NCBI RefSeq assembly: GCF_028595285.1
Contig: NZ_JAQQXQ010000011.1
Coordinates: forward strand, 42,585-106,584
Direction of reading: 5' to 3'
DNA from: Erythrobacter fulvus
Lineage (GTDB): Bacteria; Pseudomonadota; Alphaproteobacteria; Sphingomonadales; Sphingomonadaceae
Length of the DNA: 64,000 bases
In this document: positions 8,424-16,117 of the stretch, one piece after another
Layout: each line of letters begins with the position of its first letter
Position numbering within the stretch: the first letter of the stretch is position 1
Program-made: the position numbers and the translations under genes
Notes under the pieces: generated by a model
Databases searched by the model: none
Told to the model about the DNA's origin: nothing
Seen by the model: only the letters and a program-made list of their open reading frames with translations

Positions 8424-9287
8424 GTGTTTGTCGCAATCGGAATAGTCGTGCTGCTGGCCATGGTGTTCGGCGGGTTCATCCTCGCCGGCGGAGCCATGGG
8501 GCCGGTGCTGGCCGCGCTCCCGCTCGAATTCATGATCATCGGCGGGGCGGCGGTGGGCGCGACGCTGATCGGCAACTCGATGCACGAGGTAAAGCTGCTC
8601 GGCAGCGGCTTCGGCAAGGTATTCAAGGGCCCGAAATATACCGATCAGGACCATATCGACGCGATCGCCCTGACGTCCAAGCTGATGAAGGTGCTGCGCT
8701 CCGAAGGGGCGGTGGCGCTGGAAAGCCATGTCACCGAACCGGGCAATTCGGCGATCTTCAGCGAATATCCGCGGTTGCAGTCCGATCCCGTGGTCACCGC
8801 GATGATCTGCGATCCGCTGACGTTGATGGTGGTATCCTCGGGCACGCTTGATACCCACGCCGTGGAAGACGTGATCGACAGCGCGATCAAGACCCAGCTG
8901 CACGAGATGGACGAGCCTGCGCATATGATCCAGTCGCTCGCCGACGCGCTGCCCGCGCTGGGGATCGTCGCGGCGGTGCTGGGCATCATCAAGACCATGG
9001 GCGCGATTGACCAGCCGCCCGAGATCCTCGGCAAGATGATCGGTTCCGCGCTGGTGGGGACGTTTCTGGGGGTGCTGCTGGCCTATGGCTTTGCCGGGCC
9101 GCTGGGCACGCGGCTCAAGCAAATCAATACCCATGACCAGCAGATTTTCCATTCGATCAAGCAGGTGATCATCGCCAGCCTGCACGGCTATCCGCAGCCG
9201 CTGGTGCTGGAAGCTGCACGTTCGGGCCTGCCGCCCGCGCACCGCCCGAAGCTGACCGACCTGCTCGACATGATGCGGGGACGCTAA
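8424..9287 (+). CDS. motA: Flagellar motor stator protein MotA
   Basis: 287 aa inner-membrane stator subunit that conducts ions with MotB. It has an N-terminal TM segment (FVAIGIVVLLAMVFGGFILA), a second near residues 30-50, a cytoplasmic torque loop, and the paired C-terminal helices with the conserved proline segment LPALGIVAAVLGIIKTMGAI and GSALVGTFLGVLLAYGF. The start is GTG 8424, with AAGGAG at about 8407-8413. motB follows after one base. Confidence 0.94.
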   Translation: MFVAIGIVVLLAMVFGGFILAGGAMGPVLAALPLEFMIIGGAAVGATLIGNSMHEVKLLGSGFGKVFKGPKYTDQDHIDAIALTSKLMKVLRSEGAVALESHVTEPGNSAIFSEYPRLQSDPVVTAMICDPLTLMVVSSGTLDTHAVEDVIDSAIKTQLHEMDEPAHMIQSLADALPALGIVAAVLGIIKTMGAIDQPPEILGKMIGSALVGTFLGVLLAYGFAGPLGTRLKQINTHDQQIFHSIKQVIIASLHGYPQPLVLEAARSGLPPAHRPKLTDLLDMMRGR

Positions 9288-9288
9288 G

Positions 9289-10272
9289 GTGGCAGAGGCC
9301 GATCCCAAAGCTGCGCTGGCGCAAGCTGCCGCGATCCCGGCGCCGATCATCGTCAAGAAGATCACGATCCAGGAAGCCGGCCATCACGGCGGCGCATGGA
9401 AGGTCGCCTATGCCGACTTCGTCACCGCGATGATGGCGTTCTTCCTGCTGCTGTGGTTGCTCGGCGCGACCGAGGAGAAGCAGCGCAAGGGCATCGCCGA
9501 TTATTTCACCCCGACGCTGGTCAAGCTGCGCAAGGAAAGCGCCGGCTCCGACGGGGTGTTGGGCGGAAGCTCGATAACCGATGCGGATAATTATCCCAAT
9601 GCCATGGGCCAAACCGGCACGCGCGCGATCACCATTCCGCGCGGCGTCACCGGCGGCCCGGTGGAAGGCGGCGGGCGCGGCGAACTGGATTCCGACAAGC
9701 TCAAGGAACTGCGCGACAAGATCGAGAAGAAACTCGTCCAGCGTCGCCAGCTGTCGCACCTCGCGCGGCAGGTGCGGGTCATGCGTGCGCCAGAAGGGAT
9801 CCGGATCGATCTGGTCGACGATGCCGATTTCTCGATGTTCGAACTGGGCACCACGATCCTGACCAGGGATGCGCGCGGGCTGCTGCAGGTGATGGCCGAG
9901 ACGCTGAAAGACGAAAGCGCGCCGCTGATCCTGCGCGGGCACACGGATTCGCTGCCGTGGCGCAGCGGGGTGAGCGCGAATAACTGGTCGCTGTCCACCG
10001 GCCGCGCCGAGGCGACCCGTCAGGCGCTGGTACTGGGCGGGCTGACGGCGAACCGCATCGCGCGGATCGAAGGTGTCGCCGATACCGAGCCGCTGGTGGC
10101 CGACAATCCCGCCGATCCGCGCAATCGCCGGATTTCGCTGCTGCTGCTCGATGGCAAAGGCACGGGGGGCAGGGCGATCACCAGGCGGCCTGCGCCCGTG
10201 ACGCCTGTCGGCAAGGCACCACCGGCTACGCCGGTTGACCCGGACGGCGAGGCTGCTAACCCGACGACATGA
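9289..10272 (+). CDS. motB: Flagellar motor protein MotB
   Basis: 327 aa. The single TM segment holds the proton-binding aspartate (WKVAYADFVTAMMAFFLLLW, Asp43). The C-terminal OmpA-like peptidoglycan-binding domain is complete (LILRGHTDSLPW, NNWSLSTGRAEATRQAL, NRRISLLLL). It starts at GTG 9289. A proline-rich tail of about 40 residues follows the OmpA domain. Its TGA overlaps the ATG of an S41 peptidase gene, so that gene is coupled to motB. Confidence 0.94.
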   Translation: MAEADPKAALAQAAAIPAPIIVKKITIQEAGHHGGAWKVAYADFVTAMMAFFLLLWLLGATEEKQRKGIADYFTPTLVKLRKESAGSDGVLGGSSITDADNYPNAMGQTGTRAITIPRGVTGGPVEGGGRGELDSDKLKELRDKIEKKLVQRRQLSHLARQVRVMRAPEGIRIDLVDDADFSMFELGTTILTRDARGLLQVMAETLKDESAPLILRGHTDSLPWRSGVSANNWSLSTGRAEATRQALVLGGLTANRIARIEGVADTEPLVADNPADPRNRRISLLLLDGKGTGGRAITRRPAPVTPVGKAPPATPVDPDGEAANPTT

Positions 10273-11744
10273 ATATTACCGGACTGCGCAATTTCCTTTT
10301 TGCATTGCTGTTCGCCACTGCTTCCGCCGTTCAGGCTGGGAATGCCGATCCTTGCGGCGATTGTCTTTCCGCGCAGGACGCGCGGGAGGATCTGCGGGCC
10401 CTCTACGAAGGGTTGCAGCAAGAGCATGTCGATCTCTTCGCGCGCCGCAGCCGGGCGGAATATGATGCGAAGATCACGGCCCTGCTGGCCCGGATCGACG
10501 GCCCCGTGCAGCGCGCTCAATTCAATCTGACGCTGCACGAGGCGCTGGCCTTCGGCAATGTCGGCCACGCCAAGACAGAAGCGGCGATGGCCGACGTTTT
10601 CTCCCATGTCGGCAACGGCGGCGCGATCATTCCGCTGTCGGTGGTCTATCGCGACGCGGCGATGCTGACCGACAATTGGGCTGGCAAAGGCGCAGCCTTG
10701 CCGCCGGGATCGCGCATCACGGCGCTGGGCGGGTTGTCCCTGCCGGAATTCGAGGCGCAAGCGCGCAGGATCATCTCGGCTGACACCACCCGGCTGCTGC
10801 GCGCGCAGATCGAGCTTGGCCTGCCGGCCTATCTCTATCTCGTGTTCGGGCCGCGCGAGGCGCTGCGGGTGGATTACATCGCACCCGACGGCACCGCCGG
10901 ATCGCACAATGTGGCCGGGATGCCGCTGGGAGAGATGTATGCCCTGCAGGATGCCCGCCGCGTGCCGCGCCCCGATCGCAAAGCCGGTGCGCGGATCTAT
11001 CGCGATCTGGGCGATGGGGTCTTCTATCTCCAGCCCGGCCCGTTTTCGGCAACGGGTGAAGAACGCGGCGAGGATGGTGCGGCCTATTTCATTGATCCGT
11101 TCCGCGATTTCGTCCGCGATGCTTTCGCTGCGCTGGCAGCCAGCGGCGCGCGCGATCTGGTTATCGACCTGCGCGACAATGGCGGCGGCGATGCCAGCTT
11201 TTCCGACCTCATCATCGCACGGCTAACCAACAGGCCGTTCCGCTATTCCGCACGTTACGAAGTCAGAGCGGGGCCGAATACCAAGGCGGCATGGGCCGGA
11301 CGCGAAAGCGATCCCGATACTCTTGGCGGGCGGATCAAGGCCACGCTTGCAAGCGCTGCCGATGGTGAACGGGTCACGATCGCAGTGCCCGAAACGTCGC
11401 CGATCGCCGAAAATGCCTTTGACGGGCGTGTGTGGGTGCTGGTCAACCGCCACACCTATTCCAACGCGGCAGTGATTGCGGCGCTGATGCAGGATCTCGG
11501 CATCGCCACGATCATGGGCGAGGAGACCGCCGACCTGCCGACCACCTACGGCGCGGTGGAGCGTTTCAGCCTGCCGCATTCGGGCGCGGAGATCATCTAT
11601 CCCAAGGCCTATATGGTGCGCCCGTCAGGTTCGGAAGAAGTGCGCGGGGTGGTCCCCGATTTCCTGATCGCGCCTGCCCCTGTCGGCAGTGCGCACGACC
11701 GGATGCTGGAAACCGCCGTCACCCAGATCGGCCTGACGCGCTGA
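10269..11744 (+). CDS. S41 family peptidase (tail-specific protease-like), exported
   Basis: 491 aa with a Sec signal peptide (cleavage predicted after VQA near residue 23) and a C-terminal S41 fold. The segment DLVIDLRDNGGGDASFSD is the substrate-strand motif, and the nucleophile serine is in NRHTYSNAAVIAAL (about Ser398), followed by GEETADLPTTYG. No clear PDZ domain was recognised. The ATG overlaps the motB TGA (ATGA), so it is co-transcribed and translationally coupled with the motor genes. Its substrate is unknown. A role in processing a periplasmic flagellar or cell-wall factor is inference only. Confidence 0.82.
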   Translation: MNITGLRNFLFALLFATASAVQAGNADPCGDCLSAQDAREDLRALYEGLQQEHVDLFARRSRAEYDAKITALLARIDGPVQRAQFNLTLHEALAFGNVGHAKTEAAMADVFSHVGNGGAIIPLSVVYRDAAMLTDNWAGKGAALPPGSRITALGGLSLPEFEAQARRIISADTTRLLRAQIELGLPAYLYLVFGPREALRVDYIAPDGTAGSHNVAGMPLGEMYALQDARRVPRPDRKAGARIYRDLGDGVFYLQPGPFSATGEERGEDGAAYFIDPFRDFVRDAFAALAASGARDLVIDLRDNGGGDASFSDLIIARLTNRPFRYSARYEVRAGPNTKAAWAGRESDPDTLGGRIKATLASAADGERVTIAVPETSPIAENAFDGRVWVLVNRHTYSNAAVIAALMQDLGIATIMGEETADLPTTYGAVERFSLPHSGAEIIYPKAYMVRPSGSEEVRGVVPDFLIAPAPVGSAHDRMLETAVTQIGLTR

Positions 11745-11842
11745 TCGTAGTCGGGCCGGGGGCGGCTGACATCCGTCGAGTTGCATGGGCCGTTGACAGC
11801 GCCGGCCTTGTTTCGCGGGGTTGCCGGAGGCAGCGGGCCCGC

Positions 11843-13300
11843 ATGACCCGATTTTTCAAGCCTGTCGCCTCCGTTTTCCTCGCCATGCTTTCGGCCTGCG
11901 CTGTGGCCTCTGCCCCCGCCCCCGCCCGCACCCTCGCCGATGCGCCGCAGCCATGGCGCGCCGCAGCACCGCTCCAAACCATTATCACCGCCGACGGCAC
12001 CACCGATCCTGCGATCCGCGGCGTGTGGCGCAGTCGCGGCTATGGTCGGCTGCTGCGGATCGACGAGCGCGGCGTAACGCAGTTCGAGATCGGCGCGACC
12101 TGTTATCGCCCGGTGACCTCGGGCGAGGCGTTGAGCGCGATGGATTCGGTCTCCTACCGCTATTTCCGGCTCTTGCCCGGCGGCGACAGCGCGATTTTCC
12201 AGCTGCTGCGCGGCGATACCAATGTGGTGTTCGACCGGCTGGAGGCGCTGCCCGAAGGATGTACCGAAAGCCCGGCAACCACTCCGCAGGCGGTCGCCGA
12301 TGCCTTTCTTGATGCCTTCGAGAGCCACTATGCCTTCTTCGACCGCCGCCCGCCCGGTCATGCCGAACGCGCCGCCCGCGTGCGCGCCGCGATCCGCCCC
12401 GAGATGAGAGATGCTGAATTGTGGGACGCGCTAGCGGGCTATATGCAGGGTCTATCGGATAGCCATACCAAGCTGATCGGCAATGTCGGCGGGGAACGCC
12501 GCCGGGTGCAGGACGGGCAGGGCGAAACCCTCCCCCGCATGCGCGCTGCCGAAGGCGGCGAGAGCGCGTGGCTGATCGAGCTGATCGGCATCACCATGCA
12601 AAAGCTCGGCGAAACCGCGCACCACACCGGCAACGACCGGATCGTGTGGGGCGTGATCGACGGACGCGTCGGCTATCTTCAGGTGTTCCAGATGGGCGGC
12701 TTCACAGACCGCGAGGATTTCGGCAGCGCAGCCTGGGCCGCGGCGGAAATGGCGGAATTCGACCGCATAATGGACGAAGCCTTCGCAGCCTTCGCCGATG
12801 CCGGGGTGAAGAGCGTGATTCTGGACCTGTCGAACAATCGCGGCGGGTGGGACAAGATCGCCAAGGCGATCCCCGCACGCTTTACCGATGATGCCTATGT
12901 CGGGTTCACGACCGTTACCCGCGGATCGGGTCTTGCGCCGTTCCCGCATATGATCGAACCGGCATCCGGCCCGCGCTTTGCCGGCCCGGTCTACCTGCTG
13001 ACCAGCAATGTGACGGTCAGCGGCGGGGAGCTTGCCACGCTTTCGCTGCGCCAGAACCCGCGCGTGATCCATGCCGGCGCGACCACGCGCGGCGCGTTCT
13101 CCACCCCATTGGCCAAGCGGCTTCCCAATGGCTGGTTGCTGGAATTGTCGAACGAGGTTTTCGCCGCGCCCGACGGCAGTGTTTACGAGGAAAGCGGGAT
13201 CGCCCCGCAAGTGCCGCTCGCCGTCTATCCCGCCGATGCGCCGGTCGAAGGCCACTGGCGCGCGGTCGAAAGGCTGGCAGCGATGATCGGCGACGACTGA
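11843..13300 (+). CDS. S41 family peptidase, putative lipoprotein
   Basis: 485 aa. The chosen ATG 11843 gives a lipoprotein signal with lipobox LSAC (Cys19). The frame is open further upstream but overlaps the preceding gene without homology. S41 features: VIDGRVGYLQVFQMGGF, VKSVILDLSNNRGGWDKIA, and the nucleophile in SNVTVSGGELATL (Ser393). It is a diverged paralogue of the preceding peptidase and lies 98 bp behind it, before the convergent fliC. Cell-envelope peptidase of unknown substrate. Confidence 0.78.
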   Translation: MTRFFKPVASVFLAMLSACAVASAPAPARTLADAPQPWRAAAPLQTIITADGTTDPAIRGVWRSRGYGRLLRIDERGVTQFEIGATCYRPVTSGEALSAMDSVSYRYFRLLPGGDSAIFQLLRGDTNVVFDRLEALPEGCTESPATTPQAVADAFLDAFESHYAFFDRRPPGHAERAARVRAAIRPEMRDAELWDALAGYMQGLSDSHTKLIGNVGGERRRVQDGQGETLPRMRAAEGGESAWLIELIGITMQKLGETAHHTGNDRIVWGVIDGRVGYLQVFQMGGFTDREDFGSAAWAAAEMAEFDRIMDEAFAAFADAGVKSVILDLSNNRGGWDKIAKAIPARFTDDAYVGFTTVTRGSGLAPFPHMIEPASGPRFAGPVYLLTSNVTVSGGELATLSLRQNPRVIHAGATTRGAFSTPLAKRLPNGWLLELSNEVFAAPDGSVYEESGIAPQVPLAVYPADAPVEGHWRAVERLAAMIGDD

Positions 13301-13326
13301 CCGGCGCTTTGCGCTTGCCGGACACG

Positions 13327-13356
13327 AAAAGGCCCGGAGCCGATGGGCTCCGGGCC
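13327..13356 (-). terminator. Rho-independent terminator of fliC
   Basis: Perfect 11-bp stem GGCCCGGAGCC/GGCTCCGGGCC with a 4-nt loop (13331-13356), followed in the minus-strand direction by TTTT (complement of 13327-13330). It lies 48 bp beyond the fliC stop codon. No T-tract follows on the plus strand, so it mainly serves fliC. It may also separate the convergent peptidase transcript. Confidence 0.85.
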
Positions 13357-13403
13357 GGGTGGTCGCCTTCGGGGGGAAAGAAGAAGAGCGACGGGGGAAG
13401 GGC

Positions 13404-14219
13404 TTAACGCAGCAGCGACAGCACGTTCTGCTGCGACTGGTTGGCCTGCGCCAGCATCGCGGTCGACGCCTGGCCGAGGATCTGCGCCTTGGCGAGTGCG
13501 GTGCTTTCGGCCGAATAGTCCGTGTCCTCGATCCGCGAACGGGCGTCGGTCAGGTTGGTCGAAACGTTGGTGAGGTTGTTGACCGCCGACTGCAGACGGT
13601 TCTGCACGGCACCCAGATCGGCGCGGGCGGTGGTCACGGCACCGATAGCGGTGTCGTAGTCGTCAAGCGTCGCCGCAGCAACCGAAGCACCGCCGGTAAC
13701 CACGCCGGCCAGAGCGCCGGCCGCCACGTCGAGTTCGGGCAGGCTGATGTCGATCGTGTCGACGGTGGCCGCACCGGCCTGAATGGTGACGGTGTTGCTC
13801 GCGGTCGAGAACAGGTTGATGCCGTTGAACTCGGTGTTCTCGACCACCTGCGTAATCTGGGCGGCAAGAGCATCCTGCTCGGCTTCGATATTGGCAAGGT
13901 CGTCGGTCGAATAGGTGCCGTTCGACTTCTGCACGGTCAGCTCGCGCATCCGCTGGAGCATGTTGGTCACCTCGTCCAGCGCGCCTTCGGCGGTCTGGGC
14001 AAGGCTGATGCCGTCATTGGCGTTGCGCACGCCCTGCGCCATGCCGCGGATCTGCGAGGTCATCGAGGCGGCGATAGCGAGGCCGGCGGCGTCGTCCTTG
14101 GCCGAGTTGATGCGCTTGCCGGTCGACAGGCGCTCCATCGCCGTGCCGAGCATCTGGCCAGCCGAAACGCTGGCATTGGTGGCACGAAGGGCCGAGATAT
14201 TGGTGTTGATCACGTTCAT
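13404..14219 (-). CDS. fliC: Flagellin
   Basis: 271 aa filament subunit. The N-terminal D0/D1 region is canonical ([20 protein letters not shown], then [20 protein letters not shown]), as is the C-terminus ([20 protein letters not shown], then [12 protein letters not shown]). The variable middle is only about 100 residues, so this is a small flagellin without a large D2/D3. It is encoded against the surrounding flagellar operons, with its own terminator and a 272-bp regulatory region shared with the activator gene. Confidence 0.96.
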   Translation of the reverse strand: MNVINTNISALRATNASVSAGQMLGTAMERLSTGKRINSAKDDAAGLAIAASMTSQIRGMAQGVRNANDGISLAQTAEGALDEVTNMLQRMRELTVQKSNGTYSTDDLANIEAEQDALAAQITQVVENTEFNGINLFSTASNTVTIQAGAATVDTIDISLPELDVAAGALAGVVTGGASVAAATLDDYDTAIGAVTTARADLGAVQNRLQSAVNNLTNVSTNLTDARSRIEDTDYSAESTALAKAQILGQASTAMLAQANQSQQNVLSLLR

Positions 14220-14273
14220 TGTCGAAACTCCCGAATGGTCAGGCAGGACGAAGGTGCCCGTCGCTGCTGGCCC

Positions 14274-14302
14274 TTAGAGCGGCCATGTCCCGGGATGTTT
14301 AA
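14274..14302 (-). promoter_or_regulatory. Possible sigma-28 (FliA)-type promoter of fliC
   Basis: On the minus strand TTAAAC (14302-14297) is followed, about 15 bases on, by GGCCGCTCTAA (14284-14274). This loosely resembles the flagellar sigma-28 pattern TAAA-N15-GCCGATAA. It lies about 55-80 bp upstream of the flagellin ATG. The -10 part is imperfect, no fliA is in the window, and no acceptable sigma-54 site was found for fliC. Confidence 0.3.
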
Positions 14303-14417
14303 GCGGCCAATTTTCGCCTCGCGTCGTAAACACGGCGGCAAGTCTCCGCCTCCCGCCGTTACCCGCATGCGCGCGCGCATGTGCCTGTTCCGTCGGGCGA
14401 GTTAGGTGGAGTTACGG

Positions 14418-14433
14418 GGGCTTAAATTTGCAA
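14418..14433 (+). promoter_or_regulatory. Weak sigma-54-like promoter before the flagellar activator gene
   Basis: GG (14418-14419) and GC (14430-14431) are 10 bp apart, with a good -12 element (TTTGCAA) but a poor -24 element. If used, transcription begins near 14443, just before the inverted repeat at 14451-14466 and 49 nt before the ATG, which would allow autoregulation. Confidence 0.3.
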
Positions 14434-14450
14434 CATCTTGGACGTCCCCG

Positions 14451-14466
14451 CGGCAATTGCTTGCCA
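14451..14466. promoter_or_regulatory. Inverted repeat CGGCAA-N4-TTGCCA, candidate FlbD-like operator
   Basis: CGGCAATTGCTTGCCA has the same half-sites and 4-bp spacing as the repeat at 331-346 in front of flgB (CGGCAA-AGGC-TTGCCG). It lies 25-40 bp upstream of the activator start codon, downstream of the candidate promoter. That position suggests negative autoregulation, as reported for FlbD at its repressed target in Caulobacter. A lone CGGCAA half-site also occurs at 14336-14341 towards fliC. Confidence 0.45.
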
Positions 14467-14491
14467 CCAGAAAGACGCAACGGGGGCGTTA

Positions 14492-15745
14492 ATGACCATT
14501 CTAGCAAGCAGCACGACCGGACACGAAGGGCTGATCGACATCACGGTTCCGCTGATGGGCCGCAGCTGGCAGCGCGAGCGCATCGCCTTTGGTGCCGGGG
14601 CGCCGCAGGGAACCGACCATATCCGGATCGATCTGGAACAAGCCGCCGCGCCCGTGCTGGCAATGACCGGCGCGAACCGCATTGCCCTTGCCTATGATCC
14701 CGCCGCACCCGAGGCCGCGCGCCCCGCATTGCTGGCCGCCGCATCGCAGGGCGGCTGGCCGATTGCAGGCGATACCCAGTCGCTGGCGCTGCTGACCCTG
14801 GCCGAGCGAATTTCGGCGAGTGATATTCCCGTCCTGCTCGAAGGGCCGACCGGCACCGGCAAGGAAGTGCTGGCGCGCTTCGTCCACCACCTCTCGCCGC
14901 GCCGAGACGGTCCGTTCGTTGCCGTTAACTGCGCCGCCATGCCCGAGGCCATGCTCGAAGCCCTGCTGTTCGGCCACAAGAAGGGCGCTTTCACCGGCGC
15001 GGCCGAAGCGGGCGAAGGGCTCTTCCGCGCCGCCGACAAGGGGACGCTCCTGCTGGACGAGATCGGCGAACTGCCCCTTGCCTTGCAGGCCAAGCTGCTG
15101 CGCGCCCTACAGGAAGGCGAGGTTCTGCCGCTGGGCGCGACGCGTCCGCTCAGGGTCGATGTGCGGGTGGTAGCCTGCACCAACCGCCACCTTGCCGCCG
15201 AGGTGGAGGCAGGGCGCTTCCGTGAGGATCTGCTTTACCGTCTCAACGTCTTTCCCCTGCGCATTCCCGCGTTGCGCGATCGTCCGGGCGATATTGCCCC
15301 GCTCGCCTTCGGGATGCTGCTGCGCCACGCAGCCGTGCCGGGCCGTCCGGGCTGGATCGCACCTTGTGCGCTCGCCCTGCTCGAAAGCCATGCCTGGCCG
15401 GGCAATGTGCGCGAGCTGGAAAATGTCATCCGCCGCGCGATCCTGCTTTCGGGCGAGGGGCCGTCGATTACCGCCGAACATATCGTGTTCGATCAGGCTG
15501 TGCGCCCCGTATCGGAAACGCCCGTCCTGGCACCGCAGCCGCAATCCCGCTCACTATCCGACGTTGCCTTTGCGTCCGAGGCGCAGGCGATCCTTGCCGC
15601 GCTCGCCAGTCATGACGGCAACCGCAGCGCGACCGCCCGCAGTCTCGGCATCTCGGAACGCACCTTGCGCTATCGCCTCGCCTCGATGCGGGCCAGTGGC
15701 ATGATGGCCGCCGCCACGGCCAATGTCGCCGGAGCCTGCGCATGA
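14492..15745 (+). CDS. flbD: Sigma-54-dependent flagellar transcriptional activator (FlbD-like)
   Basis: 417 aa. The AAA+ domain has Walker A GPTGTGKE (residues 118-125), the sigma-54 contact loop GAFTGA (165-170), Walker B (LLLDEIGELP) and the arginine region REDLLYRLNVFPLRIPALRD. The C-terminus is a Fis-type HTH (NRSATARSLGISERTLRYRL). The first 100 or so residues show no phospho-acceptor receiver motif, so control is probably not by classical phosphorylation. ATG 14492 is preferred (GGGGGCG just upstream) over TTG 14438, which would read through the operator. It heads the fli operon and is overlapped by fliE. FleQ-like is an alternative name. Confidence 0.88.
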   Translation: MTILASSTTGHEGLIDITVPLMGRSWQRERIAFGAGAPQGTDHIRIDLEQAAAPVLAMTGANRIALAYDPAAPEAARPALLAAASQGGWPIAGDTQSLALLTLAERISASDIPVLLEGPTGTGKEVLARFVHHLSPRRDGPFVAVNCAAMPEAMLEALLFGHKKGAFTGAAEAGEGLFRAADKGTLLLDEIGELPLALQAKLLRALQEGEVLPLGATRPLRVDVRVVACTNRHLAAEVEAGRFREDLLYRLNVFPLRIPALRDRPGDIAPLAFGMLLRHAAVPGRPGWIAPCALALLESHAWPGNVRELENVIRRAILLSGEGPSITAEHIVFDQAVRPVSETPVLAPQPQSRSLSDVAFASEAQAILAALASHDGNRSATARSLGISERTLRYRLASMRASGMMAAATANVAGACA

Positions 15746-16113
15746 GCACGATCCGCCCCGGTTTCGGCCCAAGCTTCGGCCCCGCCGACGTCATGGCGCT
15801 GCGCCAGCAGGTGCTCGCCCGCAGCGCCGCCTTGCAGGACGTGCGCGCGGCAAGCGACACGCCCGCGCCCAAGGCTCCCACGCCGACCCCTGCGGCAGGC
15901 TTTGCCGACACGCTCGGCAATGCGCTGAAACAGGTCAACGCGGTGCAGCAGCGCTCCAGCGACATGCAGGTCGCCTATGAACGCGGCGCTGTAACCGACA
16001 TCGCCGAAGTCATGCTGGCCCGGCAGGAAGCGGGCGTCGCCTTCGAGGCGACCCTGCAGGTGCGCAACAAACTGCTCACCGCCTACCAAGACATCATGCG
16101 GATGGGGGGCTGA
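15742..16113 (+). CDS. fliE: Flagellar hook-basal body protein FliE
   Basis: 123 aa adaptor between the MS ring and the rod. FliE features: GFADTLGNALKQVNAVQQRS (about residues 53-72) and the C-terminal EAGVAFEATLQVRNKLLTAY then QDIMRMGG. The N-terminal half is low in complexity (Ala/Pro), as is common. ATG 15742 overlaps the activator stop (ATGA), and fliF follows after 4 bp. Confidence 0.92.
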   Translation: MSTIRPGFGPSFGPADVMALRQQVLARSAALQDVRAASDTPAPKAPTPTPAAGFADTLGNALKQVNAVQQRSSDMQVAYERGAVTDIAEVMLARQEAGVAFEATLQVRNKLLTAYQDIMRMGG

Positions 16114-16117
16114 TTAG

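Noticed and set aside
11432..11842. Open frame upstream of the second S41 peptidase
   Set aside because: It overlaps the first peptidase gene out of frame. The lipoprotein signal starts at ATG 11843.
14221..14400. Sigma-54 promoter for flagellin
   Set aside because: The best candidates (GGGCAC...CTGCC; TGGCCG...) have wrong GG-GC spacing on the minus strand.
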